A stretch of 64,000 bases of DNA from Phragmitibacter flavus (lineage in GTDB: Bacteria > Verrucomicrobiota > Verrucomicrobiia > Verrucomicrobiales > Verrucomicrobiaceae): contig NZ_VAUV01000001.1 of the NCBI RefSeq assembly GCF_005780165.1, positions 415,177-479,176 of the forward strand, in the 5' to 3' direction. The position numbers were made by a program, and so were the translations under genes. Below are positions 1-9,568 of this stretch, piece by piece. The stretch's first letter is position 1. Every line of letters starts with the position of its first letter. The notes beneath the pieces are model-generated. The model was not told the origin of the DNA, ran no database searches, and saw only the letters and a program-made list of their open reading frames with translations.

Positions 1-3000
1 TGATACAGCCATTGCTGCACACCATCCAACTCCGCCTTCCGGTTCGTCATCGTCAACCGCCCCGACCTGGGTTCATATTCCGCCGTCGCCCCTTCGTTAA
101 AAGCAAAGCCCAAACCCTTCAATACATCGATTGCTTGCGCCCCTTGGATCCCGGCAAACACCCCCGTCGACGGCACCCCATGCCACTCTGCTGTTCTCAA
201 CCTGCCCTCAATCTCCTCCAACGTCTTCACCACCACCATGCCCCCCTCGATCTCAAATCCTACACCAGCCAACTCGGTCACATACCTCAATGCTTCATCC
301 ATCGGAACCTCCCTCAAATCCAAGGTGATTTTGCCGCCCTTCCCCTTGACCGAATCGGACTCAATCACCCGCAATCCTTTTTTCGCGGGATCTCGCTCCT
401 CGGCATCAAAATCCCGGCTCTTGATCCGCAAAAACTCCAGTGCCTCCTCCAGGCTGGCATCCTTGAACTGCACCGACGGAAACAGCAACTGCCGTAATTT
501 CGACTCCGCCCCACGATCAATTTCGTTTTCCACCCGATGCACCGGCATTCTGTCGGTAAGCTCCAGCACCCTGAGCGACTCCATATCCGTTTGCTTGACC
601 GCACCTCCCCCCGCGACAAAATCCACCGACTTGCTCGCCCAACCATTCCACAAACTCCGCGCTTCCTCCCCGCCCCTCACCAAGGACAAACTCGTCCGAG
701 GCTCCCGATAACTAAAACCCTCTGGCGCATGCACCTGCCATGATGTCTTCAACACCGGCACAACCGCATCAAACACCGGCGGCCTGAATGCCTGCTTTCC
801 TCGACTCGCCCACACGCCGCTCTGCGTCTGGTAGATCACCTTGATCACAACTCCGGATCCATCCCCTCTACCCGACAACGGCAACCGCACCTCGCCTTCA
901 CCCGCCGAGATCGGCTTCACCGGCTGCAAATCCACCATCGCACTCAACAAAGCCGCCCGATCAGGCAGACGCATGGCGAAGAATTGATCCCCGCTGTGTT
1001 TCACCCGCATCACCGCCTGATGCCGCGCCCCCCCATCAAGTCCCACGACGCTTTGCAGCTCCAACCGTGTCACCACCGCACTCGTCAACCGCGTGCTCTC
1101 ATGCCTCGTCGCCGTCAACTTCAGCTCATGCTCTGACGCTCCAAATCCATAAACTGCCAGCACCCGGTGTCGCGCCGAATACCCCTCAACCGTCGGTGCC
1201 CGCAACGCATCCATCGGCTGCAAACCCTTCGTCTCAAACGCCAGCTCCGTATCCGTGTTTGCCTCAATCACCCAACTCCCCGCAAACCGCCGGGCCTTCG
1301 GCATCGCCATCCTTGGCAGCGCCGCCTTTAAAACCTTCGCCTCCCCATCCCCCGACTCCACCGCCGGCAAGCTCACATGGAACCGCAAATTCTCCGCCCC
1401 CAGCAATTCCTTTCTTAGTGTCAGCGTCCAAACCCCGCTCTTCGCATCCAACCGCCGCTCACCAATCAATGGAGAATCCCACCTCACCAAACCCGACACC
1501 GCCTCGGGAAACTTCACCTCCACCACACGCAATGGCGCACGCGAAACCGCCACCCTTACCTGACCCTCAATCTCCACCACCCGCGCCCTCGGCAATGCAT
1601 AAGCCGTCACCATCGCATCCAACAACGGCTCATGCCGGGCCATTGAAAGCTCCAGGCCAAACTCCCGCAAAGTGAACCACGCCATCTTCCCCCGCACCGG
1701 TGTCGTCCGCCCATCGCGTTCCTCCAATCCCGTCGTCTTCAGCGGCGACACGCGCCACCCTTCATCAAAATCCACCGCCACATACCCCGCCACTCGCGAC
1801 GCCTCCTTCACCTCCACATTCCCCAATTCCAACACTGCCGAACCGCCCGCCAAATTTGGTAATTCCGGCCGCGTCCGCAAAGTGTAAACCGTCTTTGCAC
1901 CCCGCGTCAGAGCCTTCGGCCACATGATCTCAATGCCCACTTGCCCCACCCGTTTCCACTGCGGCTTCAGTTCACACGCCGTCTCCATTCCAATGAACTT
2001 TTCCCCTATCGGCAACGTCAGCAACGTTCTTCCCACCCCGCCTTCCTCGCCATGAAACGTCAATGTTCTTGTCAACGCCACCTCATGCTGACCCAGCTTC
2101 GCCAGCAAATCCGCATCCACCGAAAACCGGTCCCCCAACCTCCGCACCTTCGCCATCACTTTCTCCGGCATCACTGCAAATCTTATCCCCATCACCGTCG
2201 GCTCCGCCATCACCGCCGGCTTCGCTGCAGCCATCGCTCGATCATGCTCAGTCGGCACAAACAATTCTCCATCTTCTTCATCCCAACCCGAACTCTCCAC
2301 CCCCTCTTGCAGCACCAGCATCAACCTGAACCAACTCTGACCCGCCCCTCGCAATCTCGGCACATCCATCGCAAAATCTGCACGCCCACCCACTCCAACC
2401 GGCAGCGATTTACTCAATACGAAATCTAAACCATAAAGCTTCGATCCGCCCACTTTCCGCACTTCCACGACACCGCCCTTCTGCACCCACACAATCTCCG
2501 AGCTTCCCGAGGCACGAACCTGCAACACCTGAGCCTCCGGATCAGGCAGATCAAACACCAGCATGTCAGCCGGCGACCACGCATTCATGAGGAAAACTGT
2601 CTGCACCTTGGTCACCACCTCCGTCGTGCTCACCTCCGCCACCGCCAAGCTTCTTGTCACCACCTTCTCTTCATCTGCCTCGGTCAATTTGCCCTCCCGC
2701 CACTTCAACAGGATTGTCGAATTCTCGCCGCGTCCCTGTTCACCCGGCACCACCCGCTTCGTGCCATCCAACTCCGTCACAATCTCGTTCCACAAATCCA
2801 CCCCTTCTCCCGGCGCTACCAGCAATGAACCAGGATTGCCAAAAAACGGCACCTCCACCACCGGAAATCCAAGTTTCCTCTCCACCGGCAACACCATCAC
2901 CATCTGCACCACATGCCTGCCCCTCCCCCGCACCGCGACCACCCGCTCCCCCCCGTCCTTTGCCGCCATCGTTGCGCCCACCCCACCAAACGACTGCAAC

Positions 3001-3392
3001 AAAACCGAATCCGGCCAACCCGGCAAAACCACACTCGACCAGCCCTCCTTCAAAGCACTCACCGTCAACTCCACCTCAAGCGCCAAACTCTCCGCCCCTG
3101 CCGTCGGAGCCGCTTTCATCTTCACTGACTCCAGCACCGCATCCACCGGTGGTTTTTCTTCCTCCTCCTCACTCACCACTCCCGCATCACGAACCAGCCG
3201 TTCATAAGACTCCCGATCCAGCAGCACCGCATTCGGATGCGCCTTCAAAACGGTTTCCAAATCCTCCGACGGCACCCACACCTCACGCCGCTCCGGCTTC
3301 TTCGCGACCGCCCCCTCCTCCGCCCACAGCCCTCCCGCCAGCGCCAGCCAACCCGCCCCAGCCAACAAACTGATTCTCGTCAAAGTCTTCAT
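1..3392 (-). CDS. Giant envelope protein with STN-like C-terminal repeat (partial, runs off left edge)
   Basis: An open frame reads from ATG at 3392 to base 1 with no stop (at least 1130 codons); I checked the frame by hand. The N-terminus is a signal peptide ending near LAGGLWAEE. It is followed by VWVPSEDLETVLKAHP, which matches the equivalent region of the next gene, so the two are paralogues. The middle is beta-rich and the family is not recognised. Near the left edge, SLEEALEFLRIKSRDFD, then GKITLDLREVPMDEALRYVT and GMVVVKTLEEIEGRL, resemble STN (secretin/TonB short N-terminal) units, which suggests a periplasmic or outer-membrane location. Only 29 bp separate it from the upstream gene, so the two are probably one operon. 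The true C-terminus is not visible. Confidence 0.75.
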   Translation of the reverse strand, partial: MKTLTRISLLAGAGWLALAGGLWAEEGAVAKKPERREVWVPSEDLETVLKAHPNAVLLDRESYERLVRDAGVVSEEEEEKPPVDAVLESVKMKAAPTAGAESLALEVELTVSALKEGWSSVVLPGWPDSVLLQSFGGVGATMAAKDGGERVVAVRGRGRHVVQMVMVLPVERKLGFPVVEVPFFGNPGSLLVAPGEGVDLWNEIVTELDGTKRVVPGEQGRGENSTILLKWREGKLTEADEEKVVTRSLAVAEVSTTEVVTKVQTVFLMNAWSPADMLVFDLPDPEAQVLQVRASGSSEIVWVQKGGVVEVRKVGGSKLYGLDFVLSKSLPVGVGGRADFAMDVPRLRGAGQSWFRLMLVLQEGVESSGWDEEDGELFVPTEHDRAMAAAKPAVMAEPTVMGIRFAVMPEKVMAKVRRLGDRFSVDADLLAKLGQHEVALTRTLTFHGEEGGVGRTLLTLPIGEKFIGMETACELKPQWKRVGQVGIEIMWPKALTRGAKTVYTLRTRPELPNLAGGSAVLELGNVEVKEASRVAGYVAVDFDEGWRVSPLKTTGLEERDGRTTPVRGKMAWFTLREFGLELSMARHEPLLDAMVTAYALPRARVVEIEGQVRVAVSRAPLRVVEVKFPEAVSGLVRWDSPLIGERRLDAKSGVWTLTLRKELLGAENLRFHVSLPAVESGDGEAKVLKAALPRMAMPKARRFAGSWVIEANTDTELAFETKGLQPMDALRAPTVEGYSARHRVLAVYGFGASEHELKLTATRHESTRLTSAVVTRLELQSVVGLDGGARHQAVMRVKHSGDQFFAMRLPDRAALLSAMVDLQPVKPISAGEGEVRLPLSGRGDGSGVVIKVIYQTQSGVWASRGKQAFRPPVFDAVVPVLKTSWQVHAPEGFSYREPRTSLSLVRGGEEARSLWNGWASKSVDFVAGGGAVKQTDMESLRVLELTDRMPVHRVENEIDRGAESKLRQLLFPSVQFKDASLEEALEFLRIKSRDFDAEERDPAKKGLRVIESDSVKGKGGKITLDLREVPMDEALRYVTELAGVGFEIEGGMVVVKTLEEIEGRLRTAEWHGVPSTGVFAGIQGAQAIDVLKGLGFAFNEGATAEYEPRSGRLTMTNRKAELDGVQQWLY

Positions 3393-3421
3393 AACAAAAC
3401 CCCGCTAAAAACCCCGTCACG

Positions 3422-6400
3422 TCACTTCACTTCCTTGGACGCTTCCTCCTTCGACTCCACCATGGGTGCCGAAGCCACCACCACCCCAGCAGCTTGCGTT
3501 CGACTTGATCGCGACCACCGAACGAGTAGCCACAGAAATGCCAGTCCCCCCATCAGCAGCGTCAACACCCCAACGATCCCCACCAAACTCGGCTCCCTTG
3601 ATGCAAGAGCAATCATCCACGCCAGGCCCAAAAACAAAAACCCACCCGTAACCACCACCGCAGCCATTCCACTTCCCGCCAGCGCCCTGAACATCACCGG
3701 CACCCCCAGCGCCAGCCATAACCCTGTCACCGCCAGCAGCCCCAACAAACCCGCCTGCACCACCGCGCCATTCGCCGCCCCCACCATTCCCGTCAGCAAG
3801 ACCGCCACCACTCCCCCCACGCAAACGAACACGACCTTGCGCTGCAACGGCGACTTGATCAAGGCCACCCCACTTAGCAACACCACCAGGAACATCACGC
3901 CCTCATAAAAATACGACAGCTTCCTTGAGCGAAATCCCACCTCAATGGCATCCGGTGCTCCCAACCGATGCAATTTGAAATCCTGCCCCTGCGTCGGAAC
4001 CCTGAAATCAAATGCCGCTTTCTGTTGCTCAGAAATCGCCGGAGCCGGTTGCCAGGCATCCGATGGCTGAATCAGCTGCGGACCAAAACTCGGAATCAAT
4101 GAATCCAGCACCCGCCGCACCCGGCCCCATCCACGATCCCGCAAACTCTGCGTCATGGCACTTTCAAACCCCGTGTAATCCTGACGCTCCGGCAAAAACA
4201 ACTGCGCATGCGACTCCATCACCACCCCCACATTCGCCAGCTTAGGAGGCAGAATCGTGAACGTCCCCGACATCCCCATTTTCTCCCCCGGCTTCACACT
4301 GGGCATCTCATAGACCAGCCGCACCGGCAAACTGCGGCTCGTTGACCCCGCACCCGCCGGCAGCCTCACGAGCAGATCATCCGACCCCTCACGCTTCATC
4401 GGCTGCTGCGTCGTTCCATCGACAAATACATCACTCACCAATCGCGCCCCTTTCGGCAGTTCCACCGCAAGAAACTGCTGCGCATTGTTCCGCACCCAAT
4501 AAATCATCTCCGTCGTCTGCGCCCCATCCGTCGCCACCGCACTCGTCAGAATCGCGTGCGTCACCACCGCCTGCGGCACCGCAATGTAAGCATTGCGCGT
4601 CACCTCCAGCGCCAGCTTCACCGCCTGTGATCTGGACTTGAACGCCAGCAAAACCCCCGGCCTGCTGATCTGCCGATGCAACTCCGCTGGATCAATCTCC
4701 TCCAAATTTTCCACTTTATAATCGCGAATCTCCAACGCATCCTCCTTCACCACCGCCACCTGCGCCGTCTCCTGAAACGACCCCGGCACATGCACCGCGA
4801 GGAACTCCAGCGCCTTGCCCGATTCAGCCGGCAGGGGTTTCTCAACGCTCAACGACAACGAAAATTGATTCATGCGTTCGCTCCTCAAGATCACCTCCCA
4901 AAACGCAAACCCCTCCGCGCCTGGCAACTCCTTCTTCATGGCTTCAGACGCCTGATAATTCTTATCAATCTCCTTCACGCCCGGATCCACAAAACGAATG
5001 TCCCCCTCCACCGACTTGGGCACCGCCAGCACAAACCGGTCTGTGCCCGCATAAGCCACATCAAATGCCAGTGTCCACGAATGTCTCAGCGACTGCTCCC
5101 GCGCCTCCACCAACGTGAGCACCTCCACATTCACCTGCGGTTCCCGCGCCTTGAAACCCAATGTCCCTGCCGTCTTTATTTCATCCCGATATCGAAACGC
5201 CAGCGTCAATTCCGTCCCCGTGGATACCGACAAACCCGAAGCTTCGACTTTTTGTGGTGATGGGATGAGCCCAGGTGGTCCCCCGAATGGATCTCCGTTC
5301 ATTGACCGCGGCGCGGCGATGTCCAGAGACGACACATCATCCTGCCGCAAATCTCCCAACAACTTCGTGCTCACCTCCAAACTCGTCTGCACTGCCACGC
5401 CCACCTTTGCATCGTGTCGTGTCACCTCCAGCGGCACCAATACCGGCACCGCCACCTCCTCTGTCGCTCCTCCTCTCACCGCCTGCGCCCGCAATGTAAA
5501 CGCCACTTCTCCCAGCATCTGCTTGTCGAATTTTACCACCAAGGTCGATCCCTCCACCGCCCAGCGATCCGCCTTCATCCCCATCACCTCCCAGCCTGAC
5601 CAGCCCGAAGGCAAATTCATCCGTGACTCGAAAATCCCCACCCGACGGATTGCATACTGAAACCTCGACTCCAACTTCATTGACTCCCTGTTCACCGTCA
5701 GCAGTGTCACACTGTCCACATCCACCTGAGCCTTCGCCTCCGCCACGCTCAATGTCAGCTTCGCCGGAAGTTTCAAAAACCGGTAACCTCCCACCGCTGT
5801 CAAAGCGGATTCCTCCCCGCCGGTTTGTGTCTGCTGCACCATCCCCTCAGCCGCCTTTGGCGTTACATCCAGATGCCCTTCCGCCAGCACGCCGATCTCA
5901 CCCCGCTGCTGCGCCGCCCCCTCCACCCCGATCTCCGGCACCACCAGTTCCCCAGGCAGATTGGGCAGTGCTGCTTCCAAGACCAAATTGATTTTCCACG
6001 CATCCTTCACCGGCTCATTCGGCGTCAACGTCAGACGCTGACCTTCGCCCGCGGTCTCCAAATTCCAATCCTTCAATCCGGCCCCGGCCACACTCATTAC
6101 CTGTTGCCCGGCAGGAACCGTTAACACCACGTTCGGAACCGCCGCCCGCAGAATTCGCAGGTCCAGCTCCGATTTTGTCACCAAGGAACCCGCCTGCACC
6201 TCCGCCTTGATCTGATTCGACACCAGAATCAACGGTGCCAATGCCGTTTCCGCATCCCGCTTTTGCCAATGGATGTCAAACTTGCCCCCACTTCCGACAA
6301 AAAACGCCAGCTGGGTATCCGCTCCCTCTTCACGGGCGGTATAAGCCGCCGCCGGATTCACCTCAAACGCCCATCCATTGCCCGGCACCAGCATGTCAAA

Positions 6401-7018
6401 ACGGCTCACCGTTGCCTTTGGCAACACCAGGGTCACCCCCTGCTTCCCTGCCACGCGTTTGACCGCAGCATACATTTTCAGCTTTAACTCATAGCGACCT
6501 TTGTCTGGCAACAGCACGTCATAACCTTCGGCTCCCGCCTTCAGAATCGCCTCGCCCGTATCCGCCTCTGCCAACCCCATCGGCGTGTTTCCACGGGTCA
6601 GCGGTAAACTCAGCCACCCCTTTTTGAAGGACTCTACCGTCACGACCGCATCAATCACCAAGGTCTCGCCATCCCTCCTGGCCCGGTATTCCGCTCGCGA
6701 TACCACCCCATCCTGCGGCGGCTTCACCTCTTCCGTCACACGTTTCAAATTCAGCTCTCCCCACAACTCAAGAAACTCCTTGTAGGGCAGAAACACCCCT
6801 TTGCCGCCATCATTGAACACCTTCTCCAAGTCTTCATAAGGCACGTAAATCGTTCGTTCTCTTTCCCGCACCGGCCCCGGTAAAGCTTCAATCGCCGGAG
6901 CCGGAACAAGAACAGGAACCGGAGCCGGGACAGGAATCGGAGGGCCAGCCAAATCCTGGGCCACCATTCCGGCTGTAAAAACTGCAATACCAACTATTGG
7001 TGCAAAGATCGTGCGCAT
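3422..7018 (-). CDS. Giant membrane-anchored beta-rich protein, paralogue of the downstream STN-like protein
   Basis: About 1198 residues from ATG 7018. That start gives a clean signal peptide (MRTIFAPIVGIAVFTAGMVA). The frame stays open upstream to a TTG at 7132 with a GGAGG nearby, so a longer form is possible. A proline-rich linker (PIPVPAPVPVLVPAPA) leads to IYVPYEDLEKVFNDGGKG, the segment shared with the neighbouring gene. A long beta-rich region follows. The last roughly 170 residues contain about five hydrophobic helices and end in a charged tail. This suggests an inner-membrane protein with a large periplasmic domain working with its neighbour. No enzyme motif was recognised and the function is unknown. 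Confidence 0.75.
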   Translation of the reverse strand: MRTIFAPIVGIAVFTAGMVAQDLAGPPIPVPAPVPVLVPAPAIEALPGPVRERERTIYVPYEDLEKVFNDGGKGVFLPYKEFLELWGELNLKRVTEEVKPPQDGVVSRAEYRARRDGETLVIDAVVTVESFKKGWLSLPLTRGNTPMGLAEADTGEAILKAGAEGYDVLLPDKGRYELKLKMYAAVKRVAGKQGVTLVLPKATVSRFDMLVPGNGWAFEVNPAAAYTAREEGADTQLAFFVGSGGKFDIHWQKRDAETALAPLILVSNQIKAEVQAGSLVTKSELDLRILRAAVPNVVLTVPAGQQVMSVAGAGLKDWNLETAGEGQRLTLTPNEPVKDAWKINLVLEAALPNLPGELVVPEIGVEGAAQQRGEIGVLAEGHLDVTPKAAEGMVQQTQTGGEESALTAVGGYRFLKLPAKLTLSVAEAKAQVDVDSVTLLTVNRESMKLESRFQYAIRRVGIFESRMNLPSGWSGWEVMGMKADRWAVEGSTLVVKFDKQMLGEVAFTLRAQAVRGGATEEVAVPVLVPLEVTRHDAKVGVAVQTSLEVSTKLLGDLRQDDVSSLDIAAPRSMNGDPFGGPPGLIPSPQKVEASGLSVSTGTELTLAFRYRDEIKTAGTLGFKAREPQVNVEVLTLVEAREQSLRHSWTLAFDVAYAGTDRFVLAVPKSVEGDIRFVDPGVKEIDKNYQASEAMKKELPGAEGFAFWEVILRSERMNQFSLSLSVEKPLPAESGKALEFLAVHVPGSFQETAQVAVVKEDALEIRDYKVENLEEIDPAELHRQISRPGVLLAFKSRSQAVKLALEVTRNAYIAVPQAVVTHAILTSAVATDGAQTTEMIYWVRNNAQQFLAVELPKGARLVSDVFVDGTTQQPMKREGSDDLLVRLPAGAGSTSRSLPVRLVYEMPSVKPGEKMGMSGTFTILPPKLANVGVVMESHAQLFLPERQDYTGFESAMTQSLRDRGWGRVRRVLDSLIPSFGPQLIQPSDAWQPAPAISEQQKAAFDFRVPTQGQDFKLHRLGAPDAIEVGFRSRKLSYFYEGVMFLVVLLSGVALIKSPLQRKVVFVCVGGVVAVLLTGMVGAANGAVVQAGLLGLLAVTGLWLALGVPVMFRALAGSGMAAVVVTGGFLFLGLAWMIALASREPSLVGIVGVLTLLMGGLAFLWLLVRWSRSSRTQAAGVVVASAPMVESKEEASKEVK

Positions 7019-7264
7019 CATAAACGTGGGGAAGATACCGTTGCCAAGCGACTGGCTCATAAAACCAGCAACGGTTGGCGAGCACCACGCAAGAATCGTA
7101 AGAATCTTGTAAAATCCCGCACCCAATATCAAGCCTCCAATTTTCCCAATCCAGGCTCAAGGCACCTAAGTGGTTCAAAGTGAGACCAATCCGAGCTTGA
7201 TCAATCTATGTTGCCAAGTCGGGAAACAAACGTCCGACCGTATCAGCCAAACCACGATCTCGCC

Positions 7265-7774
7265 TTAATTCGAGACCATCGCACCCGTTCTCGCTGGAAC
7301 GGGAAGTTTCCAGGAAAAGCGCACTTCGAGGTCTTGAACGGGGACGCTGCCGTCACTCCATTCCCAGGCTTCGCGGCGGTAATTTTGCACCAAACGACGA
7401 TAGTTGGTGAAGGTCAGTTCCAGAGACTGCCAGCCACCGTGGTTGACGCGGATTTCTGCCTGATCTTCCAGCCAGCGACGCAGACGAAAGAGAGCCAAAT
7501 AACAAACCGGTTGGCAGGTTTCGCGAACGGTGCAGAAAGCCTGAACGGCTTGCCGCGCAGGACCGCCCTGCAACAAGACTGAAATCATGTCGAGCACGGC
7601 GTCCGTGCGCACGGAGGAAGCGGCCACTTCTTCATGCGTCAAAAGGGAGCGCAGATGCGCCAGCCCAAGGAAATGCGGATGATTTACGCCCACCGTCGCG
7701 TTGGCAGCAGTCGTGGCGCGGGTGTTTTCGCTGGCAGAAATGGAAGGGGCCGTTTGCATTTGCAGGTCAGTCAC
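7265..7774 (-). CDS. Hypothetical protein downstream of heme gene
   Basis: 169 residues from GTG 7774; an ATG five codons in is an alternative start, and neither has a Shine-Dalgarno sequence. No signal peptide or membrane segment is seen. The second half (LLQGGPARQAVQAFCTVRET, then CQPVCYLALFRLRRWLEDQ) is helical with three cysteines. The C-terminus is rich in aromatic and charged residues. It follows the HemS-like gene by about 100 bp, and that gap carries a Fur-box-like motif, so a link to iron status is likely by context only. The family is not recognised. Confidence 0.55.
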   Translation of the reverse strand: MTDLQMQTAPSISASENTRATTAANATVGVNHPHFLGLAHLRSLLTHEEVAASSVRTDAVLDMISVLLQGGPARQAVQAFCTVRETCQPVCYLALFRLRRWLEDQAEIRVNHGGWQSLELTFTNYRRLVQNYRREAWEWSDGSVPVQDLEVRFSWKLPVPARTGAMVSN

Positions 7775-7789
7775 TTATTCAATCATTTG

Positions 7790-7804
7790 TGAGACGATGT
7801 CTCA
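7790..7804. promoter_or_regulatory. 15-bp palindrome upstream of the 7265-7774 gene
   Basis: TGAGAC-GAT-GTCTCA is a perfect inverted repeat with 6-bp arms, ending 16 bp upstream of the GTG start. It could be an operator or a leader hairpin. Nothing else in the window repeats it. Confidence 0.3.
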
Positions 7805-7861
7805 GTATCACTACAACTCCTTTCAAAATACGCCCGTCGCAAGCGGTTTTATCAAATTATC

Positions 7862-7880
7862 TTGCGACTCATTCTAAGCA
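7862..7880. promoter_or_regulatory. Fur-box-like motif
   Basis: TTGCGACTCATTCTAAGCA lies about 90 bp upstream of the 7265-7774 gene and overlaps the hemS-like stop codon. It matches the motif at 9434-9452 at 15 of 19 positions, and the CTCATTCT core is of the type seen in Fur boxes. The iron-linked genes on either side support this reading. The assignment is by resemblance and context. Confidence 0.4.
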
Positions 7881-8881
7881 AGTCGGCCTTCCAACAGCTG
7901 CGACCTCCAAAAAGTCTCTTCTGCGTCGCTTGCGGTGTCGCTCAAGCCGATGCTGATGCACAATTCGCCACGCTCGTCGTAGGCTTCAATATTCCATCGT
8001 TCGCCTTCCGGTGTGGGCAGGCAAACCACCCAGGTTGACCAAGCGCCGCCGTCGCCACAGCGCATGGTCAGTTGGGTTTGCGGACTAAAAAATGTCAGGC
8101 CGCACCCGCAAAAGCTTGCCCGGCTGAGGGTGCAGTTGGCGGGCATGAACACGGCACGATTGCGCACGGCGAATTCCATCCAGCCACGCCGCGCCGTCAT
8201 TTGCTCCAGCAACAGGCGATCCACCTGGGGTTGCAACTGCCAGGCAAACGAGCCTGCTGCCGCTTTCAAGCCGGACAATCGGGGCACCATTGCCAGGCCA
8301 GGGAAATATCGGCCTGGGCGGGTGCGTGCCAATCCTTCCCACAGCGGTTTAACCTGCTTCCAGTCGGGCAGGGGAGCCTCCGTGGGGTCGGACGATTCGA
8401 CAGGGGTCGGCGTTCCCCAAGCGGTCGCCACTGCATGCGTTCGCACCAGTTGTTCGAAGGCGTCCAGATCGCTGTCCTCGGTGATCATGATTTTTAGACA
8501 GCCGGTTCCATCGCGGGTGGAAAATTGCAGACTGGCCATTTGCTGGCCATCGATCTCATCCACCACGGCCATGGCCGAACCCAGCATGCCGCTGCGGAGT
8601 TCCGTTCCGGAATGCAGCTCCACGAGTTCGTAAGTGCCAGGAATGCGCTGGAAATCCACCCGTGGCCAGACGGTGGCGAGGTTCAACGGGCCCGATCGGA
8701 CACTTGCCAACACCGCGCCAAGCTCACGCAGTCCTCCAAGCATCAATTCCCAGCGCGTGTCCAGACGCACCATGGTGGATTGGGAGGATTCGCCCATCAG
8801 CCAGAGGCCCGGACACGACTTGCGTAGGTCGAACGTGCCCGCGTCGAAACTATAGGCCACCCGCGGTGGACTGGAATCCAT
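7874..8881 (-). CDS. HemS/HmuS-like heme utilisation protein
   Basis: 335 residues from ATG 8881. A longer frame exists upstream, but its extra residues are arginine/proline-rich and overlap the flavodoxin gene. SLQFSTRDGTGCLKIMITED, followed by SDLDAFEQLVRTH, matches the conserved segment of cytoplasmic HemS/HmuS/ChuS proteins, which bind heme and promote its use as an iron source. The family is built from two related halves; here the second half is more diverged and cysteine-containing (SFCGCGLTFF). The flavodoxin 35 bp upstream could supply electrons for heme breakdown. A second Fur-like motif lies before that flavodoxin, so iron-repressed co-transcription is likely. Confidence 0.7.
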   Translation of the reverse strand: MDSSPPRVAYSFDAGTFDLRKSCPGLWLMGESSQSTMVRLDTRWELMLGGLRELGAVLASVRSGPLNLATVWPRVDFQRIPGTYELVELHSGTELRSGMLGSAMAVVDEIDGQQMASLQFSTRDGTGCLKIMITEDSDLDAFEQLVRTHAVATAWGTPTPVESSDPTEAPLPDWKQVKPLWEGLARTRPGRYFPGLAMVPRLSGLKAAAGSFAWQLQPQVDRLLLEQMTARRGWMEFAVRNRAVFMPANCTLSRASFCGCGLTFFSPQTQLTMRCGDGGAWSTWVVCLPTPEGERWNIEAYDERGELCISIGLSDTASDAEETFWRSQLLEGRLA

Positions 8882-8916
8882 AAGAAAGAAGATGGGAGGT
8901 GGAGCTGAGGGAGCGA

Positions 8917-9381
8917 TCAGGCAGGAACGGCCTGATCTTCCGCGAGGGCGGCGAAAACACCGGCGATCCACTCATCACATGGGGTGTCGTAGTCGGTGTC
9001 GCATTCCACCAAGGGGTAGAAACGCTTGGCCCCGGCTTTTTCCAAGGCGGCATCGTAATCGTGACCGCACTTGCAAAACTGCTCATAGGAAGTGTCGCCC
9101 AGTGCCAGCACCGAGAACTTCAAATGGGAAAAATCTTTGCCACCTTCAACGACCACTTCTTCATAGAGCGCTTCCGCGCCGTCGGGTGGTTCGCCGTCGC
9201 CGTAGGTGCTGGTGATGATCAAGGCGATGTCATGTTCTGCAAGAACGCTCGCATCCGTCTCCGCCATGCTGACCAGGGAAGGGGTGAAACCACGTGCACG
9301 CGCCAGTTTGCCAGCTTTGTCTGCACAGTATTCTGCATTGCCGGTGACGCTTCCGAAAAGGATGAGTAAAGATTGGCTCAT
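8917..9381 (-). CDS. Flavodoxin (sulfite-reductase/CPR-type FMN domain)
   Basis: 154 residues from ATG 9381 (MSQSLLILFGSVTGNAEYCA). The phosphate-binding loop SVTGNAE, the TSTYGDGEPPDGAEALYEE loop and ALGDTSYEQFCKCGHDYD are the three FMN-contact segments of flavodoxin-like domains. The last is typical of the sulfite reductase/cytochrome P450 reductase subgroup. Here the domain stands alone as a short-chain electron carrier. It is 35 bp upstream of the HemS-like gene and has a Fur-box-like motif 53 bp before its start, which fits a role as reductant in heme or iron metabolism, or as a ferredoxin substitute under iron limitation. The upstream continuation of the frame is antisense to the monooxygenase gene and was not used. 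Confidence 0.85.
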   Translation of the reverse strand: MSQSLLILFGSVTGNAEYCADKAGKLARARGFTPSLVSMAETDASVLAEHDIALIITSTYGDGEPPDGAEALYEEVVVEGGKDFSHLKFSVLALGDTSYEQFCKCGHDYDAALEKAGAKRFYPLVECDTDYDTPCDEWIAGVFAALAEDQAVPA

Positions 9382-9433
9382 AGTTTGAATTAAACGCAAA
9401 GGATCACAGAGTCCATACGAGATCGCGCAAACT

Positions 9434-9452
9434 TTGCAACTCATTCTCAATA
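9434..9452. promoter_or_regulatory. Fur-box-like motif upstream of flavodoxin
   Basis: TTGCAACTCATTCTCAATA, or TATTGAGAATGAGTTGCAA on the coding strand, lies 53-71 bp upstream of the flavodoxin ATG. GAGAATGA is a typical Fur-box core. It is a near-copy of the motif at 7862-7880. Confidence 0.5.
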
Positions 9453-9568
9453 GAGCCATGGATTTTCTTCCAGACTGTCTATCAAGCAGGTTTTTTAAGC
9501 CCATGAACGCTGTAGCGCATGGGTAAATCCGGCTCCTTCGGTGGTTATGGTGGGCGGCTCCATGCGGG

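Noticed and set aside
7019..7132. N-terminal extension of the giant membrane protein from TTG 7132
   Set aside because: The extension lacks signal-peptide character and ATG 7018 gives a clean signal peptide. It is noted as an alternative because of a GGAGG near the TTG.
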